A stretch of DNA of 6,389 bases, taken from contig JAABTC010000111.1 of NCBI GenBank assembly GCA_011390055.1, positions 1 to 6,389 on the forward strand, in the 5' to 3' direction. Source of the DNA: Burkholderiales bacterium. Lineage in GTDB: Bacteria; Pseudomonadota; Gammaproteobacteria; Burkholderiales; Burkholderiaceae_C. A program made the position numbers and the translations under genes. The notes beneath the pieces were generated by a model. It was not told the DNA's origin. It saw nothing but the letters and a program-made list of their open reading frames with translations, and did not search any database. Below, piece after piece: positions 1 to 5,394 of this stretch (within the stretch, counting starts at the first letter, position 1; every line of letters starts with the position of its first letter).

Positions 1-228
1 CACCTGGACCCGGCCCAGGCGGCCTACGCCTGGGTGATCGCCCAGCCGGGCATCACGTCAGCGATCCTGGGCCCGAAGACCGTCGCCCAGATCGCATCGG
101 CGCTGCCCGCCGCGAAACTGACGCTGCCTGGCGACTTGCTCGAAGCTGCGGACCAGCTCGTCGCGCCGGGCTCGGTGGTCGCGAGCTTCTTCAATTCGGC
201 GCCGTGGATGCGCTGCAAGCACCTCTGA
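1..228 (+). CDS. Aldo/keto reductase, C-terminal fragment
   Basis: This is the last 75 codons of a gene that starts left of the window, ending at TGA 226-228. The reading frame opens directly at base 1 (His-Leu-Asp-Pro). Residues 8-30 (AAYAWVIAQPGITSAILGPK and onward) match the conserved C-terminal part of aldo/keto reductases. There the last barrel strand and the Gly-Pro-Lys/Arg segment contact the 2'-phosphate of NADPH, and a helix of the 'T.AQI' type follows. Such enzymes reduce aldehydes and ketones with NADPH in the cytoplasm. The catalytic Asp-Tyr-Lys-His residues lie outside the window, so substrate class and subfamily cannot be assigned. The fragment is convergent with the histidine kinase, 62 bases away, with no recognisable terminator hairpin plus T-run between them. 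Family assignment is firm; nothing finer is supported. Confidence 0.85.
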   Translation, partial: HLDPAQAAYAWVIAQPGITSAILGPKTVAQIASALPAAKLTLPGDLLEAADQLVAPGSVVASFFNSAPWMRCKHL

Positions 229-290
229 CCTCGGCACGTCGCTGACGCGCGGCCATCCCGGGACGATCGAGAGCGCCACCGGCGTCGCCG

Positions 291-1958
291 TCAATGGTCG
301 GCCGGCTGCCTCTGGGCCGCTGGCGCCATCGGATCCTGCGGACGGCTCCGCGGCAGGACGAACAGAATCTTCAGTCGCATCCCCGGCGCCGCTTCGGCCC
401 GCACGGTACCGCCGTGCGCCTCGACGGTCGCCCGGCAGATCGACAGGCCGAGTCCCGCACCCCGGCGGTCCTCGCGAGCGGCCTGCCAGAACGGCTGGAA
501 CATGCGCTCGAGGTCCTCTGCGGGGACGGGCGGCCCGCTGTTGGCGACGCTGAACAGCACAGCCTCCGGCACCGCCTCGGCCCGCAGCACCACGCGCCCG
601 CCCGGTTCGGTGAATTTCAGGGCGTTGTCGAGCAGGTTGCCGAAGACCCGCAGGATGCGGTCGATATCGACCTGAATCGTGCCCAGGTCGTCGTCATGCT
701 GCCAATCCAGTTGCAAGCCGGCCTTGTCCGCAAGCGCGGCAGCCTGTTGCGCTGCCATCGAAATCAATTCAGCGACTTGCACCGGAGCCAGCTTGAGCAT
801 CGTGCCGCCCGACCGGCCGATCGAAACCGCCAGCAGGTCGTCCACCAGCCCGGCCATGCGCCGCGACGCATCCATAATGAATCCGGAGGCGACATTGCAT
901 GCCTGCCCTGTCATGCAGCCCGTCGCCTTGCGCTGCAGCACCGCCCCACCCATCGAGATGCTCGCCAGCGGGCTGCGCAGGTCGTGCGCCACCACCGCCA
1001 GGATGTGCTCGCGATCCTGGACGGCCATGCGCAATTGCTCCTGCGTGAGAATCCGCTCGGAAACATCCGGGTCGACCGCCACCGCTCCGCTGCCCTGCCC
1101 GTCGTTGCCGCGGTTGGGGGCGACCGGCTCCGGCACGGTCTTGAGCGCGTCGTCGAGACACGGGGTGATGTCCAGCTTGCTGCGGACCAGCGTCTCGCTC
1201 TGCTGCAACCGTTGCTGCCAGTTGCTCAGCGCCGTGATGTCCTCGATGACGCAGACCGCGCCGACGATACCGCCCCGCGCATCGACCAGCGGCGCGGCGG
1301 AATGCAGGATCGTTTTGAGCTGGCCATCGAAACACTGGATCCGCACCAGTTCACCCACCGACGTTTCGCCCTTGAGTGCTCGGGCCATGCCCCACTCACC
1401 GGCGGCGATCAGCTGGCCGCTGTTCACCCACCAGCCCTTGTAGACGCCGTAATCCTCCGGGCCAACGTAACGCACGCCGCCCCAGATCGTGCGCCCGGCT
1501 TCGTTGCTGCGCACGAGGGTGCCGGCGCGGTCGGCGATCCAAACGCCCACGGGGAGCAGGTCGAAGATGCTCGACAGCGCGCGTTCGCTTTCTTGCGCCT
1601 GCTGCTCCAACCGCTTGCGCTCGCTGACGTCGCGCACGAACAGCAGCCACTCGCCATCAGGCAGGGCGTTCGTGCTGATTTCGACCGGCACCTGGTGGCC
1701 GTCCTTGTGGCGCAGCACCCATTCTCCGACGCTGGGGCGGCCAGCCACCGGCAACCGGATCGCGTCGCTTCCCGGAATGAAGTCGAAGGTGGTCGGGTCC
1801 AGGACCTCGCCCGGCTCGCAACCGGTCATGCGGCACCCGGCCGGGTTGACGTAGATGTAGCGGCCGTGCGCGTCCGCGACGAACACCCCGTCGGGCGCAG
1901 CGTCCAGCAGCAAGCGCGGGTCGGGCCCAGGCAAAGACGAGCGGACTGCAATGTGCAC
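291..1958 (-). CDS. Soluble PAS-PAS sensor histidine kinase (orphan)
   Basis: The 555-residue protein has a first PAS domain at about 14-112 (LLLDAAPDGVFVADAHGRYI, ending FVRDVSERK) and a second at about 127-243 (ending VCVIEDITALS). A linker at 244-310 is followed by a HisKA domain with the phospho-acceptor His325 (VVAHDLRSPL). The HATPase domain shows an N box (Asn441, Asn445), an F box (FQPF 487-490) and a G2 box (Gly500, Gly502, Gly504). The usual Asp of the G1 box is Asn472 (VANSGPP), a variant also seen in other PAS and phytochrome kinases. There is no membrane segment or signal peptide, so it should sense a cytoplasmic cue. No receiver domain or response regulator is adjacent, so its partner is unknown. 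GTG 1956-1958 is the only usable start upstream of the PAS domain, since an in-frame TAG lies about 30 bases upstream. No Shine-Dalgarno is visible. The promoter carries an FNR-like box. Cys348 and Cys354 lie between the two HisKA helices; any redox role is speculation. Confidence 0.93.
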   Translation of the reverse strand: MHIAVRSSLPGPDPRLLLDAAPDGVFVADAHGRYIYVNPAGCRMTGCEPGEVLDPTTFDFIPGSDAIRLPVAGRPSVGEWVLRHKDGHQVPVEISTNALPDGEWLLFVRDVSERKRLEQQAQESERALSSIFDLLPVGVWIADRAGTLVRSNEAGRTIWGGVRYVGPEDYGVYKGWWVNSGQLIAAGEWGMARALKGETSVGELVRIQCFDGQLKTILHSAAPLVDARGGIVGAVCVIEDITALSNWQQRLQQSETLVRSKLDITPCLDDALKTVPEPVAPNRGNDGQGSGAVAVDPDVSERILTQEQLRMAVQDREHILAVVAHDLRSPLASISMGGAVLQRKATGCMTGQACNVASGFIMDASRRMAGLVDDLLAVSIGRSGGTMLKLAPVQVAELISMAAQQAAALADKAGLQLDWQHDDDLGTIQVDIDRILRVFGNLLDNALKFTEPGGRVVLRAEAVPEAVLFSVANSGPPVPAEDLERMFQPFWQAAREDRRGAGLGLSICRATVEAHGGTVRAEAAPGMRLKILFVLPRSRPQDPMAPAAQRQPADH

Positions 1959-2008
1959 GATGGCACATTCTGATTGGGTGAGCGCGCGCTATTCTTGCTC
2001 TAGATCAA
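1839..2008 (-). repeat. Direct repeat copy 1: kinase promoter plus first codons
   Basis: This block runs from the FNR-like box through codon 40 of the intact kinase. It recurs in the same orientation at 3224-3403. Over the 118 bases 1841-1958 I count 18 mismatches to the other copy (about 85% identity), with the first 80 bases about 93% identical. Similarity stops at the FNR box on one side and within the VNPA codons on the other. Confidence 0.85.
1967..2008 (-). promoter_or_regulatory. FNR/ANR-type promoter of the histidine kinase
   Basis: Read on the minus strand, 2008-1995 is TTGAT-CTAG-AGCAA, matching 9 of 10 positions of the FNR consensus TTGAT-N4-ATCAA. The hexamer CAGAAT (1972-1967, 4 of 6 to TATAAT) is centred 32 bases downstream. 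That is the spacing expected when FNR binds at -41.5 (class II activation). The spacer contains a 10-bp palindrome, AGCGCGCGCT (1981-1990). The predicted transcript start falls near 1960, almost on the GTG start at 1958. The same two elements recur at the same spacing upstream of the cupin gene. FNR family proteins activate transcription when oxygen is low; that this site is bound is inference. Confidence 0.62.
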
Positions 2009-2064
2009 GTTATTCGGGCTGTGGGTTGGGGCGGATGCCACGTCCGATCCAAAAAAAGAGGAGC

Positions 2065-2682
2065 TCACCGCACGTACTGCAAGATCGCGAAGTAGTGGGT
2101 CGCACTGCCAGCGATGACGAACAGGTGCCAGACACCATGCGCCCAGCTGAGCCGCGAGCCGAGGGCATAGAAGACGATACCCGCCGTGTACAGCACACCG
2201 CCCGTCGCGACCCACGCGAAACCCTCCGTGCCGAGCGTTCGAAGCAGCGGCGCCACCGCGACCAGCGCCACCCAGCCCATCACGAGGTAGATCACCACCG
2301 ACAAGATGCGCGCCCCACCGATGGGCCGCAGTTCCTGCACACCACCGATCACGGCCAAGCCCCACACCACGCCGAACAACGTCCAACCCCAGGGCCCGCG
2401 CAACGTCACCAGGCAGAACGGGGTGTAGGTGCCGGCGATGAGCAGATAGATGCCCTGATGGTCGAGCTTGCGCAGAACGATCTTGGGGCGTCCCCGCAGG
2501 CTGTGGTAGAGCGTCGAGAACGAGTACAGCAGCACCAGCGTGAGGCCGTAGATCGAAAAGCTGACCACCCTCCACGCATCGCCGTCGAGGGCAGCCAACA
2601 CGATGAGCACGATGGCGGCAGGAACCGCCAGCACGGCCGCGCCAAGGTGCGTGTAGGCGTTGAACTTCTCGCCGTGGTCCAT
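2065..2682 (-). CDS. trhA: Hemolysin III / PAQR family membrane protein (TrhA type)
   Basis: This is a 205-residue, seven-helix inner-membrane protein of the hemolysin III branch of the PAQR superfamily. Bacterial members are linked to membrane energetics and fluidity homeostasis; the name hemolysin is historical and not evidence of toxicity. Family marks are present in order. Residues 5-12 read EKFNAYTH, with STLYH ending at His60 and RKLDH at 71-75 (Asp74, His75). The C-terminal segment WAHGVWHLFVIAGSATHYFA contains His182, His186 and His196. The histidines and Asp form the presumed metal site. The length fits the family's usual 200-220 residues. I chose ATG 2680-2682 over the upstream in-frame TTG at 2763 because family proteins begin close to the EKFN..TH motif. 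The Shine-Dalgarno is weak (AAAGG close to the ATG). The gene follows the cupin gene by 93 bases with no clear promoter, so co-transcription with it is likely. Confidence 0.88.
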   Translation of the reverse strand: MDHGEKFNAYTHLGAAVLAVPAAIVLIVLAALDGDAWRVVSFSIYGLTLVLLYSFSTLYHSLRGRPKIVLRKLDHQGIYLLIAGTYTPFCLVTLRGPWGWTLFGVVWGLAVIGGVQELRPIGGARILSVVIYLVMGWVALVAVAPLLRTLGTEGFAWVATGGVLYTAGIVFYALGSRLSWAHGVWHLFVIAGSATHYFAILQYVR

Positions 2683-2775
2683 GGGCCTTTGCTGTTGCAG
2701 TGACCAAGGCTTGGCAAGGAGCAGCGGCTGCCGTAGCTCGAAGGTCGGGCCCGCAAGCGGCAACGGTGCGACAGA

Positions 2776-3168
2776 CTATTCCGACGTCTTGCCGTCGAAG
2801 TGCTCGTTGTCGGCCTCGGCATCCGCACGGGTGCGATGCATGACGCCATCGCGGTGATTCGGCGGCGCGTACAGCGTGTAGAGCTTCAGCGGTTCGCTTC
2901 CCGTGTTGACAATGTTGTGCCGAGCGCCGGCGGGCACGAGCACTGCGAATCCCGGGCGGATCGGGGTCCGAACCCCGTCGAGGACGGCTTCGCCGAGCCC
3001 CTCTTCAACCCTGAAGAACTGGTCGAGTTGGTGAACCTCGGCTCCGATCTCTTCCTGCGGCTTCAGGGCCATCAGCACCAGCTGGCAGTTTTTGGCCGTG
3101 TAGAGCACCTTGCGGAACTCGTCGTTTCGAATCGTTAGAACCTCGATGTCTTGCACGAAGCCTTTCAT
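2776..3168 (-). CDS. Single-domain cupin protein
   Basis: This 130-residue protein is a small conserved single-cupin type, often labelled mannose-6-phosphate isomerase-like. The N-terminus MKGFVQDIEVLT leads into the barrel. Cupin motif 1 is seen as EVHQLDQFFRVEEG (44-57; His46, Gln50 and Glu55 are candidate metal ligands). Motif 2 is VPAGARHNIVNTG (78-90; His84). The tail LYTLYAPPNHRDGVMHRT is typical of the subfamily. Such proteins bind a metal ion, but no reaction is established for this subfamily, so I assign no substrate. ATG 3166-3168 is supported by an AGGAG Shine-Dalgarno at 3174-3178, five bases upstream. Upstream lies the relic kinase stub and an FNR-like promoter about 220 bases from the start. 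Downstream is the hemolysin III gene. No other promoter in the 54-base leader is convincing. Confidence 0.9.
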   Translation of the reverse strand: MKGFVQDIEVLTIRNDEFRKVLYTAKNCQLVLMALKPQEEIGAEVHQLDQFFRVEEGLGEAVLDGVRTPIRPGFAVLVPAGARHNIVNTGSEPLKLYTLYAPPNHRDGVMHRTRADAEADNEHFDGKTSE

Positions 3169-3221
3169 CGCAACTCCTGTCTTGGGTGAAACTTCTCAGT
3201 GGTATCGAATTTGGCTTCCGG

Positions 3222-3343
3222 CGCGCCGGGTTGACATAGATGTACCGGCCGTGCGCGTCCGCGACGAAGACCCCGTCGGGTGCAGCGTCCAGCAGCAAAC
3301 GCGGCTCGGGTTCGAGCGCGGCTGAGCGGTCTGGAATGTGCGC
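3222..3343 (-). pseudogene. 5' remnant of a second PAS sensor kinase gene
   Basis: The minus-strand frame here encodes a segment that aligns without gaps to kinase residues 2-40. Residues 15-40 (RLLLDAAPDG through YIYVNPA) are identical to those of the intact kinase. After the VNPA codons the sequence changes abruptly to RRKPNSI and runs into the cupin leader and then into the cupin gene in another frame. The rest of the PAS domain, the HisKA and the HATPase are all absent. The codon matching the intact gene's GTG start is GCG (3341-3343), so this copy lacks that start. The frame is open upstream into the CoA-transferase tail but no start with a ribosome site serves it. I read it as a gene relic, possibly kept only as an untranslated leader. 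Confidence 0.72.
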
Positions 3344-3360
3344 AGATGGACACGTTGCAC

Positions 3361-3403
3361 ATTCTGGGTGGACGACCGCGCAACGCGCGTTGCGCCAGAT
3401 CAA
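3361..3403 (-). promoter_or_regulatory. FNR/ANR-type promoter upstream of relic and cupin gene
   Basis: Minus-strand 3403-3390 reads TTGAT-CTGG-CGCAA, 8 of 10 to the FNR consensus with a perfect upstream half-site. CAGAAT (3366-3361) is centred 33 bases downstream, matching the geometry of the kinase promoter. Transcription would begin near 3354, run through the PAS stub, and reach the cupin gene at 3168 and probably the hemolysin III gene. Retention of both elements after loss of the kinase suggests the promoter is still used. That is inference. Confidence 0.58.
3378..3395. repeat. 18-bp perfect palindrome overlapping FNR half-site
   Basis: GCGCAACGC-GCGTTGCGC is a perfect inverted repeat lying about 20 bases past the CoA-transferase stop codon. 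It overlaps the weaker half of the FNR-like box (3390-3394). It could fold as a 7-bp stem with a GCGC loop in RNA, but no T-run follows on either strand, so a classical terminator is not supported. A second regulator's operator is an alternative. Confidence 0.55.
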
Positions 3404-3416
3404 AGTCTTCTGTAAG

Positions 3417-5348
3417 TCAGCGCGCCGTCTGCTGCAGCCAGGCCTCGGCCTGCCCCTCGGTTTCGAAGATCGGGGGGGTCTCGTCACGCGCGAGCAGGCG
3501 CTCGAGCTGCATGCGGCGAAAGGCGCCGCTGGCATAGCGCGAAACCTTGCTGTAGTAGAGCGCCTCCATCTCGCGCGTCATCTGCGCATAGGCGTCGGCC
3601 ATGTCGTGGTCGACCTGGAAGCCGTCGTAGTTGACGATCGTGGCCACCCGCAATCCGATGGCCTGGCAGCGAGACTGCACGGCGGTGCGGATGCGCTCGA
3701 TATCCTCCAGGCGGCGCACATGCAGGTGGCTGAGGTTGAGGAACAGCAACCCCTGCGCCGTGTCGTAGGTGATGCGCGGGCCGAGGTCGAAGTCCAGCAG
3801 CGTCGAGCGCAGGTCCATGGGTGCGACCCGAAACAGTGCCGCCGCCATCGGCACCGGCGTGTCGATCAAGGGTCGGAAGTCCATTTGGGCCAGGATGTCG
3901 CGCTCGATGTCGATGCCCGGCGCCACTTCGGCCAGGCGCAGGCCTGCCGCGGTGAGCTCGAAGACGCAGCGCTCGGTGACGTACAGCACCGTCTGCCCGA
4001 GTGCCGCGGCACGGCGCCCAGCGAACGTGATCTGCTCGACGCTTGCGCGGAACTTGCGTGCCCGCCCCTCCTGGACGATGCGCAGCCGGCCGTCCGCGGC
4101 CTCCACCTCCAGCCCACCGGCCGTGAAGGTGCCGGCCAGCAGCAGCTTGCGCGCGTTCTGCGAGATGTTGATGAAACCGCCGGCCCCCGCCAGCTTGGGC
4201 CCGAACCGGCTGACGTTGATGTTGCCCTCGGCATCGCACTCGGCCATGCCGAGCACGGCCAGGTCCAGCCCACCGCCGTCGTAAAAATCGAACTGCTGGT
4301 TCTGGTCGATCACAGCCTCGACGTTGTAGGCCGCGCCGAAATCCAGGCCGCCCGCCGGCACCCCACCGACCACGCCAGGCTCGGCCGTCAGCGTGATCAG
4401 GTCGAGGACGCGCTCCTCGTTGGCCACCGAGGCGACACCTTCGGGCATGCCGATGCCCAGGTTGACCACGCCCTCCACCGGCAACTCCATCGCGCAGCGC
4501 CGCGCGATGATTTTTCGCTCGTCCAGCGGCAGCACTTGCAGGCCATCGAGCGGCACCTGAATCTCGCCCGAGAACGCCGGGGAATAGGCCGTGGCGTAGG
4601 TCTGGCGGTGGTGCTCGGCGTCGGCCACCACGACGCAATCGACCAAGGTGCCCGGCACCTTGACCAGGCGCGGGTGCAGGGAGCCGGCCTTGGCGATGCG
4701 CTCCACCTGCGCGATCACCACGCCGCCCGAGTTGCGCACGGCCATGGCCATGGCCAGGTTGTCGAGCGTGAGGGCCTCGCGCTCCATCGTGATGTTGCCG
4801 TGGGTGTCGGCGGTGGTGCCGCGGATGAAGGCCACGTCGATGCGAAAGGTCTTGTAGAACAGCCACTCGCGGCCGTCGATTTCCATCACCCTCACCAGCT
4901 CTTCGGTGGTCACCGCGTTGATCTTGCCGCCACCCAGGCGCGGGTCGACGAAGGTGCCCAGGCCCACCTTCGACAGCAGCCCCGGCTTGCCGGCGGCAAT
5001 GTCGCGGTACAGATGCGAGATGCAGCCCTGCGGCAGGTTGTAGGCCTCGATGCGGTTTTCCAGCGCAAGCTGCCCGAGCTTCGGCACCAGACCCCAATGG
5101 CCGCCGATGACGCGCTTGAGCAGCCCGTCGTGGCCGAGCCGGTTCAGCCCGCGCTCCTTGCCGTCACCCTGCCCCGCGGCGAAGACGAGCGTGAGGTTGC
5201 GCGGCTCCCCGGTGTCGACGAAGCGCGACGACAGGGCCGCGAGCAACCCGTCCGGCGTGCCGATGCCGACGAAGCCCGAGGTGGCCAGCGTGTCGCCGGC
5301 CCGGATCACCGCGACCGCGTCGTGTGCCGAGACGATCTTGTTGCGCAT
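3417..5348 (-). CDS. Acyl-CoA:acetate/3-ketoacid CoA-transferase (YdiF/Pct family), extended
   Basis: This cytoplasmic enzyme should move CoA between an acyl-CoA and a free acid such as acetate, propionate or a 3-keto acid, through a glutamyl-CoA intermediate. Both transferase halves are in one chain. The first half has SGFVGIGTPDGLL (24-36), the GQGDGKERGLNRLG loop (59-72), GGHWGLVPKL (82-91) and IRGTTADTHGNITMEREA (175-192). The second half has NLGIGMPEGVA (296-306) and LTAEPGVVGGVPAGG (320-334). Glu323 is the likely catalytic glutamate, by analogy to E. coli YdiF Glu333. The transferase fold appears to end near 495 (ILAQMDFRPLI). The chain then continues about 145 residues beyond the usual 520-530 length, with a soluble segment rich in Tyr and Arg near its end (YYSKVSRYASGAF). 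ATG 5346-5348 is the natural family start; the Shine-Dalgarno is weak. It follows dusA by 40 bases. Substrate is not decidable from sequence alone. Confidence 0.9.
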   Translation of the reverse strand: MRNKIVSAHDAVAVIRAGDTLATSGFVGIGTPDGLLAALSSRFVDTGEPRNLTLVFAAGQGDGKERGLNRLGHDGLLKRVIGGHWGLVPKLGQLALENRIEAYNLPQGCISHLYRDIAAGKPGLLSKVGLGTFVDPRLGGGKINAVTTEELVRVMEIDGREWLFYKTFRIDVAFIRGTTADTHGNITMEREALTLDNLAMAMAVRNSGGVVIAQVERIAKAGSLHPRLVKVPGTLVDCVVVADAEHHRQTYATAYSPAFSGEIQVPLDGLQVLPLDERKIIARRCAMELPVEGVVNLGIGMPEGVASVANEERVLDLITLTAEPGVVGGVPAGGLDFGAAYNVEAVIDQNQQFDFYDGGGLDLAVLGMAECDAEGNINVSRFGPKLAGAGGFINISQNARKLLLAGTFTAGGLEVEAADGRLRIVQEGRARKFRASVEQITFAGRRAAALGQTVLYVTERCVFELTAAGLRLAEVAPGIDIERDILAQMDFRPLIDTPVPMAAALFRVAPMDLRSTLLDFDLGPRITYDTAQGLLFLNLSHLHVRRLEDIERIRTAVQSRCQAIGLRVATIVNYDGFQVDHDMADAYAQMTREMEALYYSKVSRYASGAFRRMQLERLLARDETPPIFETEGQAEAWLQQTAR

Positions 5349-5369
5349 GGCACAGTCTGCCCGATCAGA

Positions 5370-5394
5370 GCGTGATCGAAAAGCGCGATCACGC
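5370..5394. other. Perfect hairpin across the dusA stop codon
   Basis: GCGTGATCG (5370-5378) and CGATCACGC (5386-5394) form a perfect 9-bp stem around a 7-base loop. The dusA stop codon (5389-5391) lies inside one arm, and the CoA-transferase start is 22 bases beyond the other arm. No T-run follows the stem on the minus strand, so it is not a standard terminator. It may dampen read-through or protect the 3' end of dusA mRNA. Function is inferred only from position. Confidence 0.5.

Larger units (their letters stand above)
3224..3403 (-). repeat. Direct repeat copy 2: promoter plus truncated kinase start
   Basis: This is the partner of 1839-2008, in the same orientation, with its far edge about 1.4 kb away. 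It is about ten bases longer, mostly because of a 9-base insertion between the -10 element and the former start codon. It ends 13 bases before the CoA-transferase stop codon. Confidence 0.85.

Noticed and set aside
294..1973. 559-codon plus-strand open frame opposite the kinase
   Set aside because: It is the antisense shadow of a GC-rich gene. The product is Arg/His/Gln-rich with no domain, while the minus strand encodes full kinase motifs.
2051..2057. Run of seven A (T-run on minus strand) after the hemolysin III stop as a terminator
   Set aside because: No GC-rich hairpin precedes the T-run in the transcribed direction. The weak inverted repeat nearby (CGGA/TCCG) lies on the wrong side.
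2683..2763. TTG-initiated N-terminal extension of the hemolysin III protein
   Set aside because: The added 27 residues do not resemble the family N-terminus, and ATG at 2682 gives normal length.
3005..3535. 176-codon minus frame running through the CoA-transferase tail, PAS stub and cupin 5' end
   Set aside because: Only its middle resembles a protein (the PAS stub). The flanks are out-of-frame shadows of real genes and its start lies inside the CoA-transferase gene, so I annotate the stub as a relic rather than a fusion gene.
3240..5375. 711-codon plus-strand open frame opposite the CoA-transferase
   Set aside because: It is longer than the real gene but composed of low-complexity Arg/His/Gln/Ala sequence. 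The opposite strand has a clear conserved enzyme.
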